The notes: generated by a model from the sequence alone, not told the origin. DNA of 64,000 nucleotides from Theocolax elegans (GCA_026168455.1 CM047426.1:40905313-40969312); one strand, 5' to 3'. Positions 31,704-43,975 are shown, counted from the first letter of the stretch. Translations and numbers: made by a program.

Positions 31704-33980
31704 TCAAGCCGAACTCTGTACCGCCGTATTTAAAGCAAACACAAGGTCCGGTAACTTCTCGTCCCAAGTGTTGTGCTTCTCGGTAATGTAAGACGCTACC
31801 ATCGTTTTCAGCGTCCGATTAGCACGTTCGACGGGATTAGCCTGAGCGTGGTACGGAGGAATAGTTGTATGAAATATTCCTCGTTCTACGAGATAATCAT
31901 CTACGAGCTTGTTCTTGAACTCAGTGCCGTTGTCGGATAAAAATACTTCCGGTGTGCCAAAACGTATGACGCCTCGTTCGTGTAACTCTTTCACGATCGT
32001 CTTAGCGTTAGCTTTCCGGATCGGCACTGCTTCAATCCAGCGCGTGAACAAGTCTTGGAAGATCAAAATATATTCAAATCCGTGTGTGGAGCGGGGAAGT
32101 GGTCCAGTAACATCTCCTGCTACCACTTGCCATGGCTTTTCAACCACTCGCCTACCCATCAAACCCATGGGAGGGCGTTGCTCCACCTTGCATTGCTGGC
32201 ACACCTGACATTTGCGTACATACTCGCCAACTTCGGCATAGTAACGTGGCCAATAATATAACTTTGCCACGCGAGCAAATGTCTTGTCTCTTCCTAAGTG
32301 TCCAACTGCCGGATTATCATGACATTCTCGGAGGATGGCCTGCCTGTGCTCCACGGGTACGACCAACTTCCAAGCGTCTTGATCTTCCATGGCGTCATCC
32401 AATTCAGTATCCACTCGATATGAATACAGGTTTCCACCTTGGATCTTCCAATCAGGAAAATCTCTCGGCCGCTCACTTACGTCTTTGGTCCACGAAAGAT
32501 ACCAGGGGTCCTTAGTAGTCTGGCTCCAAGAGACGGAGGATAAGGCCGGCTCGTCTTCCTCATACATACGAGAAAGTGCATCAGGAACGTAGTTTAGAGC
32601 TCCTTTCCTGTGCTCAATAGTAAAGTTATGAGACTGGAGTTCTAACGCCCATCTGGCGAGCCGGCTCGTTGGATTGCGTATATTGCATAACCAACGAAGA
32701 CTACTATGGTCAGTAAAAACTTTAAACTGGTAACCTTCGATGTATGGTCTAAACTTCTTAATCGCCCATACTACGGCCAGGCATTCCCGTTCTGAGACGC
32801 TGTAACTGCGTTCGGCAGGCGAGAGGATTCTACTGGCGAACTCCAGGACTCTCTCTTCTCCGCCGACAATCTGTAGCAACACTGCACTGATACCAGTGTC
32901 ACTCGCGTCAGTCTGGACCACATACTCACCATTCTCATCGGGAGTTTGCAGAACGGGTGCTGTCATCAATAGAGCTTTAAGCTGCTGGAAAGCGCTCTCT
33001 TGTGTTTCCAGCCAAAGATACTTCTGGTCTTTCTTGGTCAGACGCGTTAGCGGCTCAGCTATGGTAGCATAGTCGTGCATGAAGCGTCTGTACCAAGATG
33101 CCATACCGAGAAACCGTCTCAGCTGCTTCAAATTCTTGGGAGCCGGATATTCTTTAATCGGCTCCGTTCTAGCTGGGTCAGATCGTATCCCGTCTCGGTT
33201 AACTCGCACACCCAAATATCTCACTTCGGGCTCGCAGAAGACACATTTCTCCCGGTTAACAGATAAACCGGCTACTGCCAAGCGAGTTAACACCTCGATC
33301 AACAGTTGCTTATGCTCTTCAAACGTCTCAGTGACAATAATGATATCGTCGAGATATGCATAAGCAACCGGTTCGAGTTCGGGTCCAATCACCTGATCGA
33401 TCATGCGCTGGAATGTCGCGCCAGCATTTGCCAATCCATACGGCATACGAGTAAACTGGAACAAACCCATTCCAGATACCGTAAAAGCCGTTATCGGGCG
33501 CGACTCCACCTGTAGAGGTATCTGGTGGTACGCACAGTTCATGTCGATCGTGGAGATGTATCGGGCTTTCTTGAGTTTGCGTAGGATATCCTGCATATAT
33601 GGCAAAGGATATGCATCAGGTTTCATCAAAGCGTTGACTTTCCTAAAATCGATGCAAAAACGCCTAGCATTCTGACCCTTCTTCGCCATCACGATGGGGC
33701 TGGACCAACCGCTTTTCGAGGGTTCAATCACGCCAGTCTCGAGCATCTCGCGAACTTGACGTTGCATTTCCCCTCGAATCTTACCAAAGACGGGGTAGTA
33801 CCTCTGTTTGATCGGCCTGGCTGATCCGACGTCGATTATATGTTCGACATCGTAAGAACGGCCGATCTTTGGCAAGGTTGTGGACAACACTCGGTCTAGA
33901 AGTTCGCGCAATTGTGTGTGCTCTACTTCTGTTATGTCAGCGACACCTGCTGACAATAATGAAGCATTGCCACTTTCCAT
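31704..33980 (-). pseudogene. pol: gypsy-2 pol: RT, RNase H, integrase
   Basis: The frame has 758 codons. RT spans about residues 60-240, with YLDD at 209-212 and MPYGLANAGATFQ before it. RNase H has TDAS at about 357, ECLAVVWAI and FTDHSSL. The integrase HHCC zinc domain is GHLGRDKTF to CQVCQQC, and its catalytic triad is AGDVTGPL, LSDNGTEF and NPVERANR. All key catalytic residues are present. A TGA at 31704-31706 truncates integrase. The start at 33980 is only the first Met; the frame is normally reached from protease. Confidence 0.92.
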
Positions 33981-34408
33981 ATACTTGCCACTTCCAGCTG
34001 TAGGACTTGATCCGTACTATTTAGGAATAAACGGTCGGAATCTGGGTCTAGGACGGCTCGGAATGCTCGGATAAAATTTACTCCGATGTAGCATTCAGCA
34101 TCCAGGTTCGGCATGATCGCAACACGTATTTCTCGAGTCTCTTTGCCGATGGTAAATGGTAGTATCACGTGACCACACAACGGATGAGTACTACCATCAG
34201 CAAGCTTGGCATTGTCAGTTCGCGACTCGAGAAGCGACCTGCCTAGAGCGGTTGCTAACTGCAAACCGCTCGGACCCATTACGGTAGTCGATGCACCTGG
34301 ATCGAACAACGCACGGATCCGGAATCCATCTATGTCAACCTGACGATAACTCCTTCGGCTAGTGCTCGATGTCACTAACTTTAGGACATCGCAGGTCTCC
34401 GGATCCAT
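33932..34408 (-). pseudogene. pol: gypsy-2 protease
   Basis: The retropepsin-like domain carries IRALFDPGASTTVMG, where DPG stands for DSG/DTG, and AKLADGS and MPNLDAECYIGVNF as later strands. It overlaps the start of the pol frame (33980) in another frame, so a shift lies near 33990. Clade members with DPGA proteases are known, so the change need not be a defect. Role: polyprotein cleavage. Confidence 0.8.
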
Positions 34409-34469
34409 TCCGACTTTCTGGGATCTGTCAGGAATCAGTCCTTTCCTTTTCTGCTTAACTGCAGCTGGA

Positions 34470-36215
34470 CTATCTCGGTAATCGGGAGTCAGACCTTTGT
34501 CCTCCTAACGGTGTACCCCAACTTACCACAAGTGTGGCACTTGATCGGCTTGGGGAAGTCTTCTTTTTTCTTGATCTTCTTTCTTGAATCTGACGATTCC
34601 CCAGGCTTCGAGGATGAACCACTCGATGACCGTCGATCGGGATTTTTACGTGTCTCCTTCCTCCTTCTAAACTGAAGAGGAGACTTGTGGGTTTTCTTCC
34701 TGGTGGTGTATCATTACCCACCTTAACCCCAGCTGTCTGACTACTCGTTCGCATGGTCCTAAGGGTTTCTTCCAGGACTTTTGTGAGCCGTTCGATTGGA
34801 TCTTCCCGACTCGACTCACTCACCTCCTTAGCCACGCTTGCTACCTTGGGCTTGGCGGTCGGCCGCTTTTTGGACTTTGCCTTGTAAGCAAGTTCCGGCA
34901 GCATTAAATCTTCCTCTGCCGGAGGCGGTCGACATAACTTTTCCCGCTCGAGCGTTTGCTCGGCGTCCATCGCCAGCTCCAATAAATCTTCAACCGATTT
35001 GGCTTCAGCTCTCTTAAACAACCGCTGAAGCTGAGGTAGCATGTTACGGTAGAGATGGTCCAATTGCCTACGCTCGCTCGGGATCGGGTTGAGTTTTCGC
35101 ATGATTGCGATTGAGCAGGTGATGTAATCTCTCACCGGCTCATCCTCACCCTGTGTCCGAGCATTGGACTCCTCGATGAGCCTTTGCTGAAAGCTTTGGC
35201 TCATACCGTACTATTTCTTGGCAGATTTCACAAAATCTTGCCACGAGTGCCATTTGTCCTTCTCATTTCGGTACCACGTAGCTGCGACAAGGACGGCAAC
35301 ACCTCGTCCTCGCTGAGGTTGGCGAGAATCCTACAGTCTTCGACTCTCGCAAGGAAGGCATCGATACTCTGGCTTTTGTCGCCAGAGAATCGGACTCCCC
35401 ACTTACGAACCACCGCACCAACATCGCGCGGTGTCCCGGCCGATCTCGACGCTGATTGGCCGGACTCGTAAAAGTCCTTCAGATTAGGGTAGGGAGAGCT
35501 TGAACATGGAGGCTGTCTCGGTCTCCGTGTTTTACCCCTCCCCCAAGCTCTTCAAGCATCTGCATGAGGTACTTGAGACCCCTCAGGTTCTACCTGCACG
35601 TGTTGTGGTCTGATGTCCGTCTCGTCCAGGGTGTAACACGTATAGGTGTCCTGGAACTGGACATGTTGGGTTGGCTCTCGGGTTTTGATTGTGCTGGAAG
35701 CTTGTGTACCGTTTGGCAAGTCCAACTTGCTGTTGACGGTGTGCATCTGTACTTCCAGCTCCTTAACCCAATCCGTCAAGGTGGATAACTTACTTATTTG
35801 CTCCGCTAACATCGAAGCAAAATTATTTGGTATCTCGAACTGAGCGCCAGTATCGGATACCAAAGTTATCCATTCCTCCTTGTCGGTTTCTTCTACCTCT
35901 AGAGCGGGAGTCCTCTGTAGCACCTCTACTACATCTGGGTCAGAATCCGGGTCCGGAATCTCCGGATTCTGGGCAACCATGGACTTAAACCAATCTGTCC
36001 TCCGCCTGTTCCGCCTGATACGATCCTCATTTGAGTCTGTGTCGGCTGCGAACTCTTGAGCCGTATAATTACCCAACAGCCACTGTTGGAGTCGTTCGGC
36101 TTTTTTATATACAGCCGTCTGTACGCATCTCTAACGACTCCAAGTGCGCCTGGATCTGTTCGCTGGATTGCGTACCAATCCACTGATCGACTTGCACGGT
36201 CATCGATTCCGCCAT
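34470..36215 (-). pseudogene. gag: gypsy-2 gag
   Basis: The likely start is ATG 36215 (MAESMTVQVDQWIGTQSSEQ), preceded by TTTAA. The path then crosses frames near 36100 (into EFAADTDSNEDRIRRNRR), near 35540 and near 35210. Capsid blocks are FSGDKSQSIDAFLARVEDC, then RLIEESNARTQGEDEPVRDY and LDHLYRNMLPQLQR. The end has a degraded zinc knuckle, CHTCGKLGYTVRR, in a different frame, with Tyr where His is expected. At least four frame breaks make this a dead gag. Confidence 0.8.
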
Positions 36216-37435
36216 TTAAATCTTAACAAAATTACCGCTACGCTTATTTACACAAAAAAAATCTGAGTCGCTTTTCGCTTTACCTGTGCAAGGTACGCTT
36301 TTCTTCAAATTATTAGGTGGCTTTAAATAATAAAATTATTGGGCCACTAAGTTGAAGAATGAATTCTTTTCCCTTTATAATTACAAGAAAAAAAAATTAA
36401 GCACACCTATTTGAAATTTGCTTTCCTGCCTAATATAAAAAACTACGTTAAAGAATTATATTTTTGACTATTAATTTAAACAAACAAATCGACAGAAAAA
36501 AAATTAACTATGTTAAACGCGGGATTAATTTAATTTATTACAAAACAAATAAACATACAATATTAAACGTAAAAAGAAATTTTACGAATTGTTAATAAAT
36601 TAAATTAAAAACAAGAAAAAAATTTGTTTAAATCCGACTAAATACGAAAAAATCGAATTTACTCCGGCTCTCGGTCACCAACGCACGCTGAATATATTAT
36701 AAAATAAATACATAAATAATTGAATAAATAGATAAATAAATATATTCCTAAACAACTAAATGTGTACGCCGCTGTGACCTCTTACAATCGCAATGTTACA
36801 AAAAAATAATAATACAATTTTTATTGTAACGCGAGAGCCGGTCCGCGTTGTCAAAAATATAAATTTAACAAGCAAACTTCAAAGAAACAAATTTTTTCAC
36901 CCTTGCACAGGTGTTACAATTTTTATTAAGTCGGAAAATTAAATAACGCCGATTTTCCGACTAATCTACTCGAAATTAGGGACTCGATAAAGTCAATTGC
37001 GGACCTCAAGGCGAATCGATCTATATTTCAATTTTAAAATTCAAATTTACTATTATTTACGTGTAATTAATTAAAAAAAAAATTATTATTACTGACCTCG
37101 GATTTCTTGTACGAAACTAAACAACAATAAAAGAAAATCCGGTTCAAACTTATAAATTATTGTCTAAATACAATAATTTAAAGGTTAGAATTAATCGCAA
37201 ACCGATTAATCTAACTGCCGGTAATAACAAATATACTAATTAACGTAACTAGTATATAATAAAAAACTACACGTAAAATCCACACGTACTTAAAAAAAAT
37301 TAAATTTAAATTAAATTGATAACAACAAAATTCAATTAAATTAAAGTAGATTCACTACCGTTTATCATAAAATCCTAAATTATTTGGGCACCTATTTAGC
37401 GCAGCTCCTATCACAAAAAAACAATCTATTAATTT
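36216..37435 (-). other. gypsy-2 5' leader
   Basis: Non-coding, A+T-rich stretch between primer site and gag. An 11-bp-stem hairpin (AGTCGGAAAAT/ATTTTCCGACT) lies near 36928-36962. ACCTGTGCAAGG near 36280 recurs inverted near 36899. It may hold packaging signals; there is no direct evidence. Confidence 0.6.
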
Positions 37436-37448
37436 ACGTTGGGCGCCA
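37436..37448 (-). promoter_or_regulatory. gypsy-2 primer binding site
   Basis: On the minus strand TGGCGCCCAACGT starts immediately after the CA end of the hairpin LTR. The same 13 bases, one base after the LTR, serve gypsy-3 at 55651-55667. It would pair with a host tRNA 3' end to prime minus-strand DNA synthesis. Confidence 0.85.
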
Positions 37449-37545
37449 TGTAACAGTTTGGTTGCCGCACGGATGTTTATTTTTAATACCGCTGAGCAGC
37501 CGCGATATTAAAAATAAACATCCGTGCGGCAACCAAACTGTTACA
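37449..37545 (-). repeat. 97-bp hairpin LTR of gypsy-2
   Basis: The segment starts TGTAACAG and ends CTGTTACA, and it abuts the primer site, so it sits exactly where the 5' LTR should be. It is a perfect inverted repeat: 40-base arms (37449-37488 and 37506-37545) around a 17-base centre. LTRs normally have only a few inverted terminal bases and are hundreds of bases long. It may be a rearranged LTR remnant. Confidence 0.75.
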
Positions 37546-40530
37546 AACCTCAAACCATTATACTATTAAAATTAATAAAACACCTTATTTTCAATATTTA
37601 ACACATATACTTCCAACACCAAATCATTAAAATGATAAAAATACCCGTATAATTAATAGAACTATAATAACTTGTTGTAACATTTGAAATATTAATAAAA
37701 AACTGGTTAAAACCTATAAAATAAATACTCTTAACCTCAAATCTTTAAAATCATTGATATACAGTAAAAAATATTACAGAATTAACAGAAACATTTTAGG
37801 TACAACCAATATGATAGATATGTCTAACCACAAATGGTTAAAATTATTAAAACAACCTCAAAAAAGATCGAAATTGGAAAATTAGCAGAAACACACTTAT
37901 TATAACCTAAAAAGTAAATATTCATAACCTTCAATCTATAAAATCATTGACAAAACGTAAATAATAACAACATTAGAGAATTAACAGAATCAATTTAGTT
38001 TCACCCAATAGTTCTAACCTCAAATCGTTAAAATTATTAAATAACCTAAAAAAATATCAAAATTTTAAATTAGTAGAAACCCTCTTATTATAACCTGTTA
38101 AATTACTAAGAAAGGTCTGATTATAACCTATAAAGTAAATATTCATAAACTCAAATCTATAAAATCATTAACAAAACGTAAATAATAACAACATTAGAGA
38201 ATTAACCGAATCATTTTAGTTTCACCCAATAGTTCTAACCTCAAATCGTTAAAATTATTAAAACAACCTCAAAAAATATCGTAATTGGAAAATTACTAGA
38301 AACACTCCCATTATAACCGATAAATAAATATTCGTAACCTCAAATCTATAAAATAATTGAAATAACGTAAAAAATATCAACATTAGAGAATTAAGAGAAT
38401 CATTTAGTTTCAACCAATTTAATAGATATTTCTAACCTCAAATCGTTAAAATTACTAACACAACCTCCATAATATCAAAATTTTAAATTAGTAGAAACAC
38501 TCTTATTATAACGACTTAAATTACTAAAAAGAGGTCTGATTATAACCTATAAAGTTAATATTCATAACCTTAAATCTATAAAATCATCGAGATAACGTAA
38601 TAATTATCAATATTAGAGAATTAACAGAATGATTACAGTTACAACCAAAAAATTAATATTCATAACCAAAAATTGCTGGTTACTAAAATAATCTCAAAAA
38701 ATATCATCTCAAAAATCTGATAAAATTACAGGTACTGTTCAAAACAAACACAATATAGTGATAGAAAAATTGTTAAGAAATAATAAATTATTAATTAATT
38801 ATATGTAAATAAGCATTTTTGTTGGTATCATATAGCTATAATTAAACAATGATTCATGGCAGCCCAAAAATTTCGCTGATCTATCAATAGAAATATGTGA
38901 AAAAATTCGCAGAATATCTTCAAAGAATACACATCATGGTTACAGAACGTTTTTTTCGATAAATTGAATTCCTCGTTTAATAAAAAATAAATCATTTCTC
39001 TATTTTTTAGGGTTTACATCCCGTTCAACGAATGTTTTAGCCACTACATAATCAAGCAATCAGTGAATCAGTTATAGGTAGCTGGTAAGTAAAACCTAAT
39101 ATTTATACTTCTACGGAGGCTACAACAATTTTAAAGTTTTGCAGTTGAAACTTTTTATTAAAATATTCAACAGTATCAATTTAAATTATAAGTTATTTAC
39201 AATGAAAACTAATAATAAATATAATTTTATAGATTTGAGGTTATGAATATTTATTTTATAGGTTATAATCAGACCGTTTTAATAATTCTATAGGTTATAA
39301 TTAGAGAGTTTCTAATAATTTTCAAATTTTGATATTATTTGAGGTTGTTTTAGTAATTTTAACGATTTGAGGTTAGAAATATCTATTTTATTGGTTGAAA
39401 CTAAATGATTCTCTTAATTCTCTAATGTTGATATTTTTTACGTTATTTCAATTATTTTATAGATTTGAGGTTCTGAATATTTATTTTATAGGTTATATCC
39501 AGATCGTTTTTAGTAATTTTGTAGGTTATAATAAGAGTGTTTCTACTAATTTTTAAATTTCGGTATTTGTTGAGCTTGTTTTAGTAGTTTTAATGATTTG
39601 AGGTTAGAACCATTGGTTGAAACTTAAATGGTTCTGTTAATTCTCTAATGTTGGTATATTTTACGTTATTTCAATTATTTATAGATATGAGGTTAAGAGT
39701 ATATATTTTATAGGTTATAAATCGACCGTTTTTAGTAATTTAACAGGTTATAATAAGAGGGTTTCTACTAATTTAAAATTTTGATATTTTTTGAGGTTGT
39801 TTTAGTAATTTTAACGACTTGAGGTTAGAAATATCTATTTTATTGGTTGAAACTAAAATATTCTCTTAATTTTCTAATGTTGATATTTTTTACGTTATTT
39901 CAATTATTTTATAGATTTGAGGTTACGAATATGTATTTATCGGTTATAATAAGAGTGTTTCTAGTAATTTTCCAATTTCGATATTTTTTTAGGTTATTTA
40001 ATAATTTTAACGATTTGAGGTTAGAACTATTGGGTGAAACTAAATTGATTCTGTTAATTCTCTAATGTTGTTATTATTTACGTTTTGTCAATGATTTTAT
40101 AGATTGAAGGTTACGAATATTTACTTTTTAGGTTATAATAAGTGTGTTTCTGCTAATTTTCCAATTTCGATCTTTTTTGAGGTTGTTTTAATAATTTTAA
40201 CCATTTGTGGTTAGACATATCTATCATATTGGTTGTACCTAAAATGTTTCTGTTAATTCTGTAAATTTTTTTACGGTATATCAATGATTTTAAAGATTTG
40301 AGGTTAAGAGTATTTATTTTATAGGTTTTAACCAGTTTTTTATTAATATTTTAAACGTTACAACAAGTATGTTTCTATTATTTTTCAGATGTTACGGGTA
40401 TTTTTATCATTTTAATGATTTGGTGTTGGAAGTATACGTGTTAAATATTGAAAATAAGGTGTTTTATTAATTTTAATAATATAATGGTTTGAGGTTAAGA
40501 ACATCTATTTTGTAGGTTATAACTAGGATA
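37546..40530. mobile_element. Giant foldback with tandem-repeat arms
   Basis: The left arm (37546 to about 38720) and right arm (about 39205 to 40530) are inverted copies. Each is built of alternating ~97-bp units: type A with AACCTCAAATCTATAAAATC and type B with AACCTCAAATCGTTAAAATT. Unit starts on the left are near 37733, 37830, 37927, 38015, 38153, 38237, 38336, 38433 and 38561. The spacer (38720-39200) has no gene. Arms made of sub-repeats recall the FB/Galileo type of Drosophila foldback. The right arm extends about 35 bases beyond the left one, which is cut at the gypsy-2 LTR. Confidence 0.85.
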
Positions 40531-40712
40531 GGTGAACTAATTAAAATTAATATAATACAAATATTGTAGTATTATTTATTTGTCCGCTTCGTCATTAGAA
40601 GTTTGTCATGGGCGAATAAGGAAGTCTGATTATCTAACTTGGACCCGAAATGCGCGCCGATGTCTATCAAGTAATGGCTTCATAGGAAAGCCTAAACTTG
40701 CCCTCGCTACTT
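40531..40712. other. Short unique spacer
   Basis: GC-richer sequence (AACTTGGACCCGAAATGCGC near 40638) of unknown origin, adjoining the MITE. A plus-strand ORF from 40580 runs into the MITE and is not a gene. Confidence 0.4.
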
Positions 40713-41826
40713 ACAAGGAGGGGTTCCACCTTCCGGGAAACAGATTATGTTGCAACTTTGAGAGCTGTTTTCTGGTACCCAAATATGATAAAATTTGGAC
40801 AAAAGTTATGGAAAAAATAAGAATTAGACGAAATATTTGCTTAAAAAGTCTATCAAATTTTAATACTAAATTTTCGTTAAAGTTTTATCTAATTCTTATT
40901 TTTTCCATAACTTTTGTCCAAATTGAGATATTTGAGCTTTTTTTTTTTAAACTATATCTACTTGATCTTAACTATTTAATGGATTTAAGTTTGAGTATCT
41001 GCGTATATTTCTTTCCGAGTTATTGGCGATTAAGTTTAAACATATTTTTTTCACAATTTTTCGTTAAGGGGAGGTCGTACAAAACTGATTGATGGGTTAA
41101 CAGATTTGACAGATTTGACAATTTGAGGTTATAAAAAAATAATTATAGAATCATATAATATGTAGTAATATACATAACAATAGGTAAGGCACACCGCATG
41201 TGTGTCTATACCGATCGATTCGACAGATCGAGGCCTATAAGAATATTACACAGCGCCACCATTAGGCAAAATAAAAAAACTTATATGTTTCGCAGATAAC
41301 CTGCAAAACTGTTTATTATTTGCAAACTAATTTTAGCTGTTTTGAATAATTTTTTGTACAAAATCTTACCAGAGCGCCATTCTATACTTTATTACGATTG
41401 TTCTGGTAAAATTTTGTATCATGACATAGCGTAGAAGCAAAAATTAGTGAAGAACCGTAATTAAACTGCATCTAATACAATGGTCAGATAAATTACGGTA
41501 AATAATAATAATTCGAAATTTTTCGACTAAATTAAAACCAGAGCGCTATTCTCCTGACTAAATTAATAATGTGTGCCAAATTTGGAGTAATTTGATCCAT
41601 TAAAAGAAGAGAATAGTGCAGAATACAAATTTCCATTTACGCACTAAAACAGTGACATATTTGACTGACAGTTTTCTCTGTTACGACCTCCCCTTAACTG
41701 CGTATAACTTTCGTCAAACAGCCTATGAGATTGAATTTCATATGAATTCTTTCATATTTGGGTACCAGAAAACAGCTCTCAAAGTTGCAACAAAATCTGT
41801 GTCCCGGAAGGTGGAACCCCTCCTTG
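40713..41826. mobile_element. Foldback MITE, family F-related, with nested MITE
   Basis: Inverted ends of about 75 bp: ACAAGGAGGGGTTCCACCTT at 40713 and its complement ending at 41826. An inner hairpin (AATTTGGACAAAAGTTATGG near 40791 with its partner near 40910) and the CTATATCTACTTGAT and TTTCCGAGTTATTGGCGA modules tie it to family F. A second MITE (41068-41693) interrupts it. Confidence 0.82.
41068..41693. mobile_element. Nested MITE flanked by TTAA
   Basis: Terminal repeats are GGGGAGGTCGTA and its complement, with TTAA directly outside both ends (41064-41067, 41694-41697). This is compatible with a piggyBac-type TTAA target, or with a TA target if the ends start one or two bases further out. 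No coding sequence. A related terminal phrase occurs in the insert at 61203-61588. Confidence 0.65.
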
Positions 41827-41884
41827 TTAGTCATTGCTCATGTGCAATATTTCTAATTAGAATGCTATCTTTTCCTTGTAGAAT

Positions 41885-42066
41885 TTCAATTATAAGTTTA
41901 CTTAAGTATTTACTTAAGTACTATCTTAAGTATTGACTTAAGTATTGACTTAAGTATTGACTTAAGTATTGACTTAAGTATTGACTTAAGTATTGACTTA
42001 AGTATTGACTTAAGTATTGACTTAAGTATTGACTTAAGTATTGACTTAAGCATTTACTTAAGTTCG
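41885..42066. repeat. 12-bp satellite (TTAAGTATTGAC)n
   Basis: About 12-14 units of a 12-base repeat, nearly perfect in the middle and degenerate at both ends. Each contains the CTTAAG palindrome. Decayed pieces (CTTAAGATTCAACTTAAGAC) continue to about 42220. It is not a CRISPR array: there are no spacers. Confidence 0.95.
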
Positions 42067-43569
42067 AGTGGAATGCCTAAAATAAAAACTAAAAAATTTC
42101 CAAATAGTTACTTAAGATTCAACTTAAGACGAACTTGAGCAGCAAGTCCAAATACAAAATATAAAAAATTTGGTTAATTCTTAAGTAACTTCTTTAGTGT
42201 TGACTAAAGTAAATGCATAAGTTATTACGAAAAGCATCAGAGATGTTCAATTGTTATTTCATACGCCTTCTGATTGGTGGGAATTTTTTAAAATCCTCGC
42301 TTGTGATTGGTAGGAGATTTGTCCTCTGGGAGATATGTTCATGACCCGATAAACAATACTAAAAATAGTGACAATATTTTTTCAAACTTAATTTTTAATT
42401 ATTACTTTACATAAAAAAAAATGTATATTTGGTAAAGCATTCTGTATAAACAACTAAAGTATAAATATACTATAAATGATCAATCAATTATAAATATCAC
42501 ATTTGGTAGTAAAACATTTAAATTATTTAATAAATAATGATACAAAAATGTCTAATTTTTAGTATCCGTTATATGTACTCGTCTAATACTTATCACTTGA
42601 GATTATAAATATTACTTATATACAAATAAAAAAATGACTTAGTATTTATAAATAATTATGTATTTATAGCACAAAATTTTCTATTTGGCCCATTCTCCTT
42701 CTTTATAGTCTTATTAGATAATCCAATATTGGTCCAATACTTCTCTATTATTATAATGAATTTAGGCCAAAATACATGCAGTACGAGATTTTGAACTGAT
42801 ATTGGAATAGTTGCTGTTTACTATAATAGTGACAAAACATTATACATTAATGACATATACTGTCAGAATTGTTTACTTACTATAATTTCTGTGAAGAAGC
42901 TGTACCTCTGGGCTGTAAATTGTCATCTTATTTTGTTCTATATACTTTTATATAAACCAAAGAGCAATTTTTTTGATCAAATCTTGAATGTCAGACCTTT
43001 ACCCTGCTAAAAAATTAACCAGTTGACCTGGGTAGTAGTCCAGTTACTGTATTGTTCGACTGGGTAAGTACTCGGCAGTGTGTATATGAAATGGCTGGTG
43101 GTCCCAAACTGCTCAATCGTCCGGTATGCGCATGCGCACTTACGTTAACGTTGGTTATGCCACTGTTTACTAATGTTTAGTTATTTAATTTATATCTCAA
43201 ATATTTCGTGCTTTTATTAAAGCAGTACTGAATGATAGAATAAAAGTTGGTATTTGAAGGTTATACACTACTATGTCAGCTGCCTTTGTACCTGTAGCAG
43301 GCGGTCAGCACACACCGCATTCGAATTTTAACCTCCTATATACAACTAACATTTTTCATACAAAGAAAATAGAGAAGAATAAAGTGCCTATAGGCAAATA
43401 TATTTACTTAACAAATGTGTTTTTCACATAAAATTGAATATCTAATTTAATTATTTAATTGACTTACCTAAATATAAATTTTTAAAATCTCAAAGAAAAA
43501 TTAATAACTCAATTGCTAGAGAAAGTGAAGAATAGCCAATTGAGACTTTACCGATATACTTATTCTTAG
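42067..43569. other. Long unannotated A+T-rich stretch
   Basis: No gene or clear repeat. A slightly GC-richer island lies at 43010-43340 with no recognisable coding sequence. The region is about 1.5 kb and may be host intergenic DNA. Confidence 0.5.
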
Positions 43570-43690
43570 GCTTGGGGAAAAACTAACAGTGCCTTAACAG
43601 TTTCTATGCGAAGCATGAGAATTAGAAACTTGCGAGCGAAGCACGCGGGGGGTTATTGGCGCGCGCAGCGCGCATGGGGGCTTTTGCACC
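43570..43690. repeat. Cluster of three short GC-rich palindromes
   Basis: ATGCGAAGCAT near 43605, GCGAGCGAAGCACGC near 43634 and GCGCGCGCAGCGCGC near 43659 occur in under 80 bases, the last two around CGGGGGGTTATTGG. The middle one closely resembles the Helitron 3' hairpin at 9523, but no CTRR follows at the right distance. Confidence 0.6.
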
Positions 43691-43779
43691 AAATTAAATT
43701 ATTGTATTAGGAATATATAAGTAATATTATAATAATAAATAATAGTTACCACATACATAAATAAAGTTAAAATAAAGTG

Positions 43780-43975
43780 GTCACAGTAATACTAACATAG
43801 ACTAAATCAGTACTGTCAGTCCAATTATTTTTTAATAACTTATATTATATATATTAATGTAATATATATTTTGTTTGATGATTCGTTCTATTTTTTATCA
43901 CATTTAAATAGATATTTTTAAACATATTTTTCATCATACGCTATTAGAAAGATGTAAAATGAGTGAGGAAGGTGG
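43780..43975. repeat. Direct repeat, left copy (pair at 57030-57240)
   Basis: GTGGTCACAGTAATACTAAC through GATGTAAAATGAGTG recurs in the same orientation at 57030-57240 (GTGGTCACAGTAATAAGAGC onward), with about 10-20% difference by eye. The two copies bracket the satellite, LINE and gypsy-3 block. Confidence 0.75.

Larger units (their letters stand above)
30915..37545 (-). mobile_element. gypsy-2: Ty3/gypsy element, degraded
   Basis: Minus strand, in order: hairpin LTR (37449-37545), primer site (37436-37448), leader, gag from 36215, protease, and RT-RNase H-integrase. The proteins are distinct from gypsy-1/3. Gag is broken by several frameshifts, whereas pol is largely intact with two in-frame stops. 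No 3' LTR is found at the left end. GC content is higher than in the flanks. Confidence 0.85.

Noticed and set aside
40580..41092. 170-codon plus-strand ORF
   Set aside because: It crosses the border of a MITE and reads through its hairpin; composition is A+T-driven.
41885..42066. Possible CRISPR array
   Set aside because: Contiguous 12-bp units with no spacers, in eukaryotic transposon-rich DNA.
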